Below are positions 50,626-58,178 of a DNA stretch of 64,000 nt, piece by piece. This stretch comes from DASZUK01 sp035547695. Lineage in GTDB: Bacteria; Actinomycetota; Acidimicrobiia; Acidimicrobiales; RAAP-2. Position 1 is the first letter of the stretch; each line of letters starts with the position of its first letter. The notes under the pieces are model-generated. The model was not told the origin of the DNA and did no database searches. It saw nothing but the letters and a program-made list of their open reading frames with translations. The stretch spans positions 124,001 to 188,000 of the forward strand of contig DASZUK010000015.1 in the NCBI GenBank assembly GCA_035547695.1, written 5' to 3'. The position numbers and the translations under genes were made by a program.

Positions 50626-51702
50626 ATGGCACAACCGGCCCAGCGGCGAGTGGACGGCGACGGGCACCTGATGGAGTTCTTCGGGACCAACATCGTCGAC
50701 TACCTGGAGGACCCCTGGTACTCCCGGGTGAAGGACGCGGCGGCGTCGTGGGCCCCGACAGCGGGGTCCACGTTCCCGTGGTTCCCCGGCGACGGCTGGG
50801 ACCGCAACCACGGGGCCGACCTGTTCAAGGGCCGGGGCAACTCCGCCGACGACTGGCTGGAGCAACTGGAGCTCGGTCCGCTGGACGTGGCCGTGCTGTA
50901 CCCGTCGTTCTTCCTCCAGATCGGCGCCCTCTGCCACCGGGAGTGGCCGGTGGCCGGCAGCAGGGCCTACAACTCGTGGGTCAGCGCCGAGATCGTCGGC
51001 AAGGGCAACGGCAAGCTCCGGGCCATGGCCGTCCTCGCCCCCCAGGACCCCCTGGCCGCCGCCGAGGAGCTGCGCCGGGCGGTCGAGACACTGGGCCTGT
51101 CCGGCGGCATGCTCCCCGCCGACACCGCCGCCCAGTTCGGCGACCGGTCCTTCGACCCGCTGTACCAGGCCGCGGTGGACGCCGACGTTCCCATCGCCGT
51201 CCACGCCTCGGGCACCCACCTGGCCGGCGGGAAGGCCTTCCCGGTCTTCGTCCAGACCCACGCCTACAACCACCCCGCCGCCATCATCGGGCAGTTCACC
51301 TCCATGATGTTCGAGGGGGTGTTCAGCCGGTTCCCGACGCTGCGGGTGGGGTTCTTGGAGTGCGGCGCCACCTGGGTGCCGTGGTACGTGGACCGGATGG
51401 ACGAGGAGTACCACGCCCGCGGTGCCTGGGAGGCCCCGGACCTGGCCGCCGCCCCCAGCGAGTACGTGGGGGAGGGCAAGAACGTCTTCTTCGGCCTGGA
51501 GGCCGACGAACGGCTGCTCGGCCCCACCCTGGACGTCATCGGGTCCGACGTCGCCATGTACGCCTCGGACTGGCCGCACTGGGACGGCGAGTACCCCGGG
51601 TCCCTGCGGGAGATCGAGAACCGCCCGGACCTGACCGACGACCAGCGTGACGGCATCCTGCACCGGGCGGCCGAGCGGTTCTACGGCCTCAGCGCCGACT
51701 GA
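50626..51702 (+). CDS. Amidohydrolase_2 family metal-dependent hydrolase
   Basis: A 358-residue TIM-barrel amidohydrolase. VDGDGHLMEFFGTNIVDY replaces the HxH motif, IAVHASGTHL holds the mid-barrel His, GFLECGATWVPWYVDRMDEE is typical of the family and YASDWPHWDGEYPGS supplies the Asp. It is the third member of this family in the window and less similar to those at 7366 and 10442. GGAGGGG before ATG 50626 supports the start. Its 3' end overlaps the convergent LysR gene by 14 bases. Hydrolysis or decarboxylation of a small acid is likely. Confidence 0.8.
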   Translation: MAQPAQRRVDGDGHLMEFFGTNIVDYLEDPWYSRVKDAAASWAPTAGSTFPWFPGDGWDRNHGADLFKGRGNSADDWLEQLELGPLDVAVLYPSFFLQIGALCHREWPVAGSRAYNSWVSAEIVGKGNGKLRAMAVLAPQDPLAAAEELRRAVETLGLSGGMLPADTAAQFGDRSFDPLYQAAVDADVPIAVHASGTHLAGGKAFPVFVQTHAYNHPAAIIGQFTSMMFEGVFSRFPTLRVGFLECGATWVPWYVDRMDEEYHARGAWEAPDLAAAPSEYVGEGKNVFFGLEADERLLGPTLDVIGSDVAMYASDWPHWDGEYPGSLREIENRPDLTDDQRDGILHRAAERFYGLSAD

Positions 51703-52540
51703 GCTCGACGAACGCCCGGGCCGCCGGCGTCAGCTCGACCGGGTCGTACACCAGCCACAGCGGCCGCTGCACCGGGGGCACCAGGGCGCCGACGCTCGCC
51801 CCCAGCGCGGCCGCGGCGTCGGCGAGCGGGCGGGGAAGGAACGCTGCGCCGACCCCGGCGAGCACGAGCGGGACCACGGCCTCCCGGGAGTGCGTCTCGA
51901 CGGCGGGCACCGGGGCCCGGGACCGCCGTAGCGCGGTGAGCTCGGCGGCCAGGGCGTCCGGGCCCACCGGGACGACGAGCGCGACGTCGGCCAGGTGGCG
52001 GGCGGTCAGCACCTCCGGCAGGGCGGTGCCCGGAGGGAAGACGCCGACGAACTCTTCGACCCCCAGCGGGAGGCTGGTGAGCGGCGGCCGTACCGCCCTG
52101 GGGGTGACGCCGACGTCGCAGCCGCCGGCCAGCAGGAGCCGCTCGATCCGCTCCGGCTGCTCCGGTGCCTCGATCCGGACCGACACCCCCGGGTACCGGC
52201 GCCGGAACGCGGCGACGAGCGGCACCAGCGTGGCCGCGGCCGAGGTCGGCGGCGCCGCCACCACCAGCCGTCCGGACGCCAGTTCGGGGTCCGCGGCCGC
52301 GGCCTGGACGGCGTCGCGCGCCCGCAGCACCCGCCGGGCCGCCGCCGCGACCCGCTCGCCGGCCGCCGTCACCGTGACCCGGCGGCCGGCCCGCCGGAAC
52401 AGCGGCGTCCCGAGCTCGCGCTCGAGGGCCGCCACGGCGTGGGAGAGCGCCGGCTGCGAGACGTGGCACGCCACCGCGGCCCCCCGGAAGGTCCCTTCGT
52501 CCAGGACGGCGACCACGTACTCGAGCTGCCGCAGATTCAT
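51689..52540 (-). CDS. LysR-family transcriptional regulator
   Basis: A 283-residue regulator. The N-terminal helix-turn-helix is MNLRQLEYVVAVLDEGTFRG then AACHVSQPALSHAVAALERE; the periplasmic-binding-protein-like effector domain covers about 90-283, with RLVVAAPPTSAAATLVPLV and GVGAAFLPRPLAD. AAGGA precedes the ATG at 52540. It diverges from the putative 2OG oxygenase gene with a 90-base gap, the classic arrangement in which LysR controls the neighbour. The palindrome at 52564 is a candidate binding site. Confidence 0.87.
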   Translation of the reverse strand: MNLRQLEYVVAVLDEGTFRGAAVACHVSQPALSHAVAALERELGTPLFRRAGRRVTVTAAGERVAAAARRVLRARDAVQAAAADPELASGRLVVAAPPTSAAATLVPLVAAFRRRYPGVSVRIEAPEQPERIERLLLAGGCDVGVTPRAVRPPLTSLPLGVEEFVGVFPPGTALPEVLTARHLADVALVVPVGPDALAAELTALRRSRAPVPAVETHSREAVVPLVLAGVGAAFLPRPLADAAAALGASVGALVPPVQRPLWLVYDPVELTPAARAFVELSRR

Positions 52541-52563
52541 CGTCCTTATCAAACCATGTCGAA

Positions 52564-52573
52564 CAATCGATTG
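52564..52573. promoter_or_regulatory. Palindrome between LysR and its divergent neighbour
   Basis: CAATCGATTG is a perfect 10-base palindrome, slightly extended as TCC/GAA-type flanks, in the only AT-rich part of the gap between the divergent genes. LysR sites are usually longer T-N11-A dyads, so this could be one half of the real operator. Confidence 0.35.
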
Positions 52574-52630
52574 GACGCATCTGGACCGCCGTCCGATCAT
52601 GGGTGCACTGCCCGCCTCCGGAGGAGATCC

Positions 52631-53599
52631 GTGCCGATGCTGCCCCGCCCGCCCGTCCTGCTCCCCGTCGCCGTCGACGACCCGTCGACCACCGAGGAGC
52701 TGCTCGTCCGGCACGGGCCGTACTGGCCGGTACAGCGCTACGTCAGCAACGACGCCGAGTACGCCGCGCTGAGCGGCGGCCGCAAGGGCGTGGCCATGCC
52801 GGTGGCGTCCGTGTTCCGCGGCAACTGGGCGGTACCCGGCCAGGTGCTGCCGGGTGTCGACCCGCTGCTGCACAACGACCGCTTCGTGGACGGCGCGCGC
52901 CGCCTCTTCGGCGCCGAGCTGGTCCGGCCCACCACGGTGTACGTCAACCTCACCCACCAACTGCCGTTCCCGCAGGGGCCCGGGCACACCGACGTGCCCG
53001 CCTTCCGGGGCTTCGACCGCAGCACCTACCCGATCACCTTCCTGACCCTCATGGGGCTGTCCGGCCTGTTCGAGGAGGCCCGCGTCAAGGTGGCCACCGC
53101 GGTGTCCTGGTTCTACCGCGGCCCCGACGGCGGGTTCGAGTACTGGCCCGACGGCCCCGACGCCCCGCCGGTCGTCCACGAGGGCGACATCTGGAACACC
53201 GGGGTGGTCGCGGACAACGACTTCATGTGGCACCGTGCCCGCCCGGTCGGCGCACCCGAACGCGGGCTCGACCTCCTCGGCCTCGACGCCGAGCTGGTCG
53301 CCCGCGACGGGGCGTGGGCCATCGTCCAGGACGGCGCCGAGCGCCGCCGCTTCGGCCGGGACGAGCTGCGGGTCAGCCTCTCCTGGAAGGCCGTCGTCTT
53401 CGTCGACGACGCCGAGCGCAGGCAGCACGACGACCACACCGCCGACCTCACCGTGCCCGAGGTGCTCCGCCGCTTCGAGCGCGACCTCACCTCCCGCGGC
53501 CGCCGGGTCGCCATACCCGACGACCCGTTCCGGGACCCCGACTTCATCGGGGTGCTCCACGACGAGTACGTCCGCACGCCGACCAGCGCCGCGGCCTGA
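52631..53599 (+). CDS. Uncharacterised protein, putative Fe(II)/2-oxoglutarate oxygenase
   Basis: A 322-residue cytosolic protein that I cannot assign to a named family. A possible iron triad is visible: His119 and Asp121 in GPGHTDVPAFRG, and His201 in MWHRARPVG with Arg204 nearby for 2-oxoglutarate. A cupin-like order of strands (VYVNLTHQLPFPQG, YWPDGPDAPPVVHEGDIWNT) fits a jelly-roll. GTG 52631 follows GGAGGAG by four bases; ATG 52637 is the alternative. It diverges from the LysR gene, suggesting inducible expression. Function inferred from motif spacing alone. Confidence 0.6.
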   Translation: MPMLPRPPVLLPVAVDDPSTTEELLVRHGPYWPVQRYVSNDAEYAALSGGRKGVAMPVASVFRGNWAVPGQVLPGVDPLLHNDRFVDGARRLFGAELVRPTTVYVNLTHQLPFPQGPGHTDVPAFRGFDRSTYPITFLTLMGLSGLFEEARVKVATAVSWFYRGPDGGFEYWPDGPDAPPVVHEGDIWNTGVVADNDFMWHRARPVGAPERGLDLLGLDAELVARDGAWAIVQDGAERRRFGRDELRVSLSWKAVVFVDDAERRQHDDHTADLTVPEVLRRFERDLTSRGRRVAIPDDPFRDPDFIGVLHDEYVRTPTSAAA

Positions 53600-53608
53600 G
53601 CGCCCGGC

Positions 53609-54565
53609 TCAGCCCGCCGGTCCCTCCGCCGGCGACCCGGCTCGTCCCGCCACTTCCTCCGCCGACGACCCGGCCGGACGTCCCGGCGCCAGGCCGAGCA
53701 GCTCGGCCTTGGCCTCGGCCAGCTCGGCTCTGGCCGCCGCGTCGACGGTGGGGTAGTGGGGATCGATCGACCGCATGGTCTCGAGCAGGACGGCGCTGGT
53801 GGAGAGGTGGCTGAACCACTTGTGGTCGGCCGGCACCACGTGCCAGGGGGCCCAGTCGGTGCTGGTGTGGCTGAGCATGTCGCCGAAGGCGGCGGTGTAG
53901 TCGTCCCAGAAGGCCCGCTCCCGTAGGTCGGCCGCGGAGAACTTCCAGTTCTTCCCGGGCTGGTCGAGCCGTTGGAGGAACCGGCGCTCCTGCTCGTCCC
54001 TGGAGAGGTGGAGGAACAGCTTGACCACGACGGTGCCGTTGTCGACCAGGTAGCGCTCCCAGTCGTTGATCTCGCGGTAGCGGCGGTGCCAGAGCCCGTG
54101 GTGCTCCTCGGCCGGCGTCACCGGCCACAGGGTGTCGGGATGCACCCTGGTGACCACGACGTTCTCGTAGTGCGACCGGTTGAAGATCGAGATGCGGCCG
54201 AACGCCGGCAGTGCGGCCTGGTGGCGCCACAGGAACCCGTACTGCTTCTCGGTCGCCGACGGGGCCTTGAAGCTGAAGACGTCGACGTCCTGGGGGTTGA
54301 GCCCGGTCATGACGTGCTTGATCGTGCCGTCCTTCCCGGCGGCGTCGATGCCCTGGAGGACGATCAGCAGGGCCCGGTCGGCCTGGGCGTAGAACCGGTC
54401 CTGGTAGTCGAAGAGCGTCGCGGTGGCCTCGGCCAGGGCGGCCTCCCCCGCCTCCTTGCCGATCCCGTGATGGGTCCGGGACGGGTCGAAGTCCTGGTCC
54501 AGCCGGACCGTGGAGCCGGGATGGACCAGGCAGAGCCCGGCCAGCGCCGCCCAGTCGATGGCCAT
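53609..54565 (-). CDS. ppk2: Polyphosphate kinase 2 family protein (polyphosphate:nucleotide phosphotransferase)
   Basis: A 318-residue PPK2-family kinase. Walker A is GIDAAGKDG (residues 72-80), followed by the family motifs SFKAPSATEKQYGFLWRHQ and the lid NRSHYENVVVTRVHP, and DWERYLVDNGTVVVKLFLHLS. PPK2 enzymes move phosphate between polyphosphate and nucleoside phosphates, making NDP/NTP or storing polyphosphate. The C-terminal 35 residues form an Ala/Gly/Ser/Pro tail. GGGAGGT precedes the ATG at 54565. It diverges from the pst phosphate-uptake operon, so storage and uptake may be regulated from the shared region. Confidence 0.88.
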   Translation of the reverse strand: MAIDWAALAGLCLVHPGSTVRLDQDFDPSRTHHGIGKEAGEAALAEATATLFDYQDRFYAQADRALLIVLQGIDAAGKDGTIKHVMTGLNPQDVDVFSFKAPSATEKQYGFLWRHQAALPAFGRISIFNRSHYENVVVTRVHPDTLWPVTPAEEHHGLWHRRYREINDWERYLVDNGTVVVKLFLHLSRDEQERRFLQRLDQPGKNWKFSAADLRERAFWDDYTAAFGDMLSHTSTDWAPWHVVPADHKWFSHLSTSAVLLETMRSIDPHYPTVDAAARAELAEAKAELLGLAPGRPAGSSAEEVAGRAGSPAEGPAG

Positions 54566-54833
54566 GTGTCACCTCCCGATGTGCACCGCTCCCACGGCCC
54601 GCCGTCGTCCTACGAGGTGGCCACGACACGACCCGGTCCGGGGCGACCCGGAGCCGTCGCCGTCCGCCCACCTCCGGGCCCCGCCGACGCCGTGGTGCCG
54701 GGGACAGCCTGCCCCCCGACAGGGTGCCGCTGTCCGCAGGCCGCGGGCCAGGGCCGAAGGTCCCATCCGGCGGCGGAGGCCCCGTACCCGCGGTCCCGAC
54801 GCCGCACGTCCCGCCCGGCACGTGCAGCGGACC

Positions 54834-54898
54834 GGAATGCTGCATCGGGATGCCGCACCGGCGTGCCGCACCGGCGTGCCGCACCGGCGTGCTGCATG
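54834..54898. repeat. Five 13-base tandem repeats upstream of pstB
   Basis: Five units of 13 bases: GGAATGCTGCATC, GGGATGCCGCACC, GGCGTGCCGCACC twice and GGCGTGCTGCATG. Many units contain self-complementary TGC-GCA cores, so neighbouring units can pair. The period is not a multiple of three and no gene covers it, so the array is likely regulatory or a slippage product. Confidence 0.85.
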
Positions 54899-54918
54899 GA
54901 CAGCCCCGGCCCCGTGGT

Positions 54919-54943
54919 CTAAAGTTAACCAAAGCAGTCAACA
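54919..54943 (+). promoter_or_regulatory. Possible Pho-type regulatory site upstream of pstB
   Basis: CTAAAGTTAACC is followed by GTCAACA, two related half-sites of the GTTmACy kind in an AT-rich patch. CTAAAGTTGAC, differing at one base from the first 11, occurs at 63851 upstream of the secreted-protein gene at 63938. The half-sites are 13 bases apart rather than the 11 typical of streptomycete PHO boxes, so assignment to PhoP is a guess. Confidence 0.45.
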
Positions 54944-55030
54944 ATAGGGAAGTAACTGATTTCGGAGTAAAAGAGGGGAATGTGCCGCCCGGGCCCTGTC
55001 GGGGCAGCACCAACGAGGGTCCGGACCACC

Positions 55031-55864
55031 ATGACGATCACCGAGGCGCCGGCCGGGCGCCGTCCAGAGCCAACCGCCGATCCGGCCGAGGCCGCCCACC
55101 TGGAGGCGGTCGCCGTCTCCGCCTGGTTCGGGAACCACCTGGTCCTCGACGACGTGTCCCTGTCGATGCCACCGGCCACCGTCACCGCCCTCATCGGCCC
55201 GTCGGGCTGTGGAAAGTCGACGTTCCTGCGGGTCCTGAACCGGATGCACGAATCGGTCTCGGGGGCCAAGTTGGCCGGCGAGGTGCGGCTGAACGGCCAG
55301 GACGTCTACTCGGCCGGGCGCCGCCTGACCGACGTGCGCCGGCAGATCGGGATGGTCTTCCAGAAGCCCAACCCGTTCCCGGCCATGTCGATCGCCGACA
55401 ACGTCACCGCCGGGCTGGCCCTCACCAGCACCAAGCTCGGCAAGGGGGCCCGTCAGGACCTGGTGGAGTCCTGCCTGGCCCGTGCCGGCCTGTGGGCCGA
55501 GGTGAAGGACCGGCTCAACCGCCCCGGGTCGGCGCTGTCCGGCGGCCAGCAGCAGCGCCTGTGCATCGCCCGGGCCCTGGCCGTCCGCCCGAAGGTGCTG
55601 CTCATGGACGAGCCGTGCTCGGCCCTCGACCCCACGTCCACCCGCTGGATCGAGGACACCATCGCCGAGATCGCCCGAGAGGTCACCATCGTCATCGTCA
55701 CCCACAACATGCAACAGGCCCAGCGGGTGTCGGCCCAGGCGGCGTTCTTCCTGGCCGGCCAGGGTGAGCCCGGCCGGATCGTCGAGAGCGGGCCGACCAC
55801 CCAACTGTTCGAGGACCCGCACGACCCGCGGACCGCGGACTACGTCCACGGACGGTTCGGATGA
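55031..55864 (+). CDS. pstB: Phosphate ABC transporter ATP-binding protein PstB
   Basis: A 277-residue ABC ATPase from ATG 55031 (294 from ATG 54980). Walker A GPSGCGKST is at residues 56-64, FLRVLNRMHE and VGMVFQKPNPFP-type segments mark PstB, the signature is LSGGQQQR, Walker B LLMDEPCSALDP and the switch His is in VTHNM. It powers phosphate uptake through PstC and PstA. The gene order B-C-A-S is unusual, since pstS normally comes first. The stop overlaps pstC (ATGA). Not one Thr codon is ACA, in contrast with pstS. Confidence 0.92.
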   Translation: MTITEAPAGRRPEPTADPAEAAHLEAVAVSAWFGNHLVLDDVSLSMPPATVTALIGPSGCGKSTFLRVLNRMHESVSGAKLAGEVRLNGQDVYSAGRRLTDVRRQIGMVFQKPNPFPAMSIADNVTAGLALTSTKLGKGARQDLVESCLARAGLWAEVKDRLNRPGSALSGGQQQRLCIARALAVRPKVLLMDEPCSALDPTSTRWIEDTIAEIAREVTIVIVTHNMQQAQRVSAQAAFFLAGQGEPGRIVESGPTTQLFEDPHDPRTADYVHGRFG

Positions 55865-56871
55865 CCACGGTCGAGGTGGCGCCGCCACCGGACCCCGCCA
55901 AGGTCCCTCGCCGCCTGGAGCCCGGCCACGAGCGGTCCGACCGCGTCTTCCACGGGTCCGCCCTGACCGTTGGCCTGGTGGTGCTGGCCGTCACCGGGGC
56001 CATCGGCGTGTTCCTCGGGTACCAGTCGATCCCGACGTTCCGCCAGTACGGGTGGTCCTTCTTCACCCAGGTGGCCTGGGAGCCGCAGCTCAACAAGATC
56101 GGCATCGCCGCGGTCCTGGTGGGCACCGTCGAGGTCGCCCTCATCGCCATGGTGGTCACCTTCCCGGTTGCCCTGATGCTGGCCCTGTTCATCTCCGACT
56201 ACGCCCCGAAGCGGCTCAAGTCGTGGTTGGTGTCCGCGGTCGACCTGATGGCAGCCATCCCGAGCATCATCTACGGGCTGTGGGGCTTCTCCCTGCTGGA
56301 GCCCCACGCCATCATGCTGGCCCGGTGGCTCAGCCAGTACCTGGGCTGGATCCCGATCTTCAAGGTGGACACCGATCCCAACGCCGCGGTGTGGCAGCAG
56401 TCCAGCTACACCGGTTCGGCCTTCGTGGCCGGCCTGGCGGTGTCGATGATGGCCATCCCGTTGGCCACCGCGGTCATGCGGGCCGTGTTCGACCAGGCGC
56501 CGATCGGTGAGCGCGAGGCCGCCATGGCCCTCGGGGGGACCCGCTTCGGGGTGGCGCGGACCGTGGTCCTGCCCTTCGGGCGGGGCGGCATCATCGGCGG
56601 GACCATGCTGGCCCTCGGGCGGGCCCTGGGCGAGACGGCGGCGGTCCTCCTCATCATCTCCCCCCAGTACGTCATCAAGGCCCGCATCCTGGAGTCCGGG
56701 GTGCAGACCGTGTCGGCCCTGATCGCCGGGAACTTCGGCAACGCCACCAAGGCCCAGCTCTCGGCCCTGCTCACCGCCGGGTTCGTCCTGTTCGTCATCA
56801 CCATCGCCGTCAACAGCGTGGCCGCGGCGTTCGTCAAGCGCAGCCGAAGCGGCGCCGCGGTGGAGATCTGA
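55861..56871 (+). CDS. pstC: Phosphate ABC transporter permease PstC
   Basis: A 336-residue membrane protein with about six hydrophobic segments. FLGYQSIPTFRQYGWSFFTQ and AVDLMAAIPSIIYGLWGF are PstC-typical, and EREAAMALGGTRFGVARTVVLP is the EAA loop that contacts the ATPase. It pairs with PstA to form the phosphate channel. ATG overlaps the pstB stop by four bases. The C-terminus ends shortly after the last membrane segment, as in relatives. Confidence 0.92.
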   Translation: MTTVEVAPPPDPAKVPRRLEPGHERSDRVFHGSALTVGLVVLAVTGAIGVFLGYQSIPTFRQYGWSFFTQVAWEPQLNKIGIAAVLVGTVEVALIAMVVTFPVALMLALFISDYAPKRLKSWLVSAVDLMAAIPSIIYGLWGFSLLEPHAIMLARWLSQYLGWIPIFKVDTDPNAAVWQQSSYTGSAFVAGLAVSMMAIPLATAVMRAVFDQAPIGEREAAMALGGTRFGVARTVVLPFGRGGIIGGTMLALGRALGETAAVLLIISPQYVIKARILESGVQTVSALIAGNFGNATKAQLSALLTAGFVLFVITIAVNSVAAAFVKRSRSGAAVEI

Positions 56872-56873
56872 CG

Positions 56874-58154
56874 GTGGAGACCTGCACGGCCACCGCCGAC
56901 GCCACCACCGTGGCCGTTCCCGACCGGGTTGCCGCCCGGGTTGCCGATGTCACCGACGTCACCGACGTCACCGACGTCACCGAGGTCACCGACCCCGGAG
57001 ACCTCAGCGACCGGGGCGACCTCGACGGCCTGGGCGGCCTGGGCCCGCTCCCGGAGGCCCGGCCGCCCGACGCCGAGGGACCGCGGCGGCCACCTCCCGC
57101 CCCCCGGAAGCCCGGGCCACGGCGGGTGCGGGCGTACACCCCCAACGACTGGTTGGCCCTGGTCGGCTCGCTCGGCGCATCGTTCGCCCTCGTCTGGGTG
57201 GGCTACCTGCACCTGTTCGACTTCAGTGGCGCGCTCGGCTTCGGCGTCTGCTGGTACCTGGCGTTCCTGGTCCTGTACGGCGTGGTGGCGGCGGTCGGCA
57301 ACCCCCGCCACGTCGTCGTCGAGCGGCTGGTGGCCGCCACCTTGTACCTGGTGGCCGGCGTCGTGCTGGCCGCCCTGGCCAGCACCATCGTCTACGTCGT
57401 CGCCAAGGGCTGGCGGGCGGTCGACCACAGCAACTTCTTCACCCAGGACATGTCCGGCGTGTCCATGACAGCGCCGCTCGACCGGGGGGGCATCCTGGCG
57501 CCCCTCGCCGGCACGGCCATCGAGGTGGCGATCGCCGTGGCCGTCTCGGCTCCGCTCGGCGTCGGCACGGCCGTCTACATGAGCGAGGTCAGGGGGAAGG
57601 CGTCCGGGGTCGTGCGGACGGTGGTGGAGGCGATGACGGGGCTCCCGGAGATCCTGGCCGGGCTGTTCATCTACGTCGTCCTCATCGTCGGCCTCGGCGT
57701 CTCCAAGTCCGGCTTCGCCTGCGCCGTGGCCATGGCGGTCACCATGACCCCGATCATCGCCCGGGCGGGCGAGGTGGCCCTCCGGGTGGTGCCGGCCGGG
57801 CTCCGGGAGGCGAGCAGCGCCCTCGGGGCCACCCACTGGAAGACCGTCCGCAAGGTGGTGCTGCCGACGGCCCGGGCCGGGCTGGCCACCGGCCTGATCC
57901 TCGCCATCGCCCGGGGCATCGGGGAGACGGCGGTGCCGCTCATCACCTCCGGGGCGTCGAGCTACTTCGCGGCCAACCCCTTCGGCGTGCCGATGAACTC
58001 CCTGCCGCTGTTCATCTACACCGGCTACCTGTCGCACGCCCCGCTCGCCCTGGTCCGGGCCTTCGGGGCGGCGGCCGTGCTGCTCGTGCTGGTGCTCCTC
58101 CTGTTCGTGGTCATCCGGCTGCTGGCCCGGGACCGGCAGCGGCGGTGGCGTTGA
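56874..58154 (+). CDS. pstA: Phosphate ABC transporter permease PstA with a repeat-bearing N-terminal extension
   Basis: A 426-residue permease, about 120 residues longer than usual. The first 100 residues are not membrane sequence: they contain VTDVTDVTDVTEVTD encoded by five 9-base repeats, then an acidic and Pro-rich stretch. About eight hydrophobic segments follow, with VEAMTGLPEILAGLFIYVVL and the EAA loop LREASSALGATHWKTVRKVVLP. GTG 56874 begins two bases after the pstC stop. The extension would be cytoplasmic and disordered. A start further downstream cannot be excluded and would remove it. Confidence 0.88.
   Translation: METCTATADATTVAVPDRVAARVADVTDVTDVTDVTEVTDPGDLSDRGDLDGLGGLGPLPEARPPDAEGPRRPPPAPRKPGPRRVRAYTPNDWLALVGSLGASFALVWVGYLHLFDFSGALGFGVCWYLAFLVLYGVVAAVGNPRHVVVERLVAATLYLVAGVVLAALASTIVYVVAKGWRAVDHSNFFTQDMSGVSMTAPLDRGGILAPLAGTAIEVAIAVAVSAPLGVGTAVYMSEVRGKASGVVRTVVEAMTGLPEILAGLFIYVVLIVGLGVSKSGFACAVAMAVTMTPIIARAGEVALRVVPAGLREASSALGATHWKTVRKVVLPTARAGLATGLILAIARGIGETAVPLITSGASSYFAANPFGVPMNSLPLFIYTGYLSHAPLALVRAFGAAAVLLVLVLLLFVVIRLLARDRQRRWR
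56946..56990 (+). repeat. Five 9-base tandem repeats at the start of pstA
   Basis: GAYGTCACC units at 56946, 56955, 56964, 56973 and a GAGGTCACC unit at 56982. They encode repeated Asp-Val-Thr in the N-terminal extension of PstA. Copy changes would be in frame. Confidence 0.92.
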
Positions 58155-58178
58155 GATGGGCGCGGTGAGGAGGGGGTG

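Larger units (their letters stand above)
54566..55030. other. Divergent regulatory region between ppk2 and pstB
   Basis: A 465-base gap that separates two phosphate genes. It holds a five-unit 13-base repeat array (54834-54898) and then an AT-rich patch with GTTAACC- and GTCAAC-like elements (54919-54943), which could be a Pho box. The frame of pstB is open back to ATG 54980, but that start is one base from its purine tract. Confidence 0.6.

Noticed and set aside
54834..54898. 13-base repeat array as a CRISPR
   Set aside because: Units are contiguous without unique spacers and too short; no cas genes are present.
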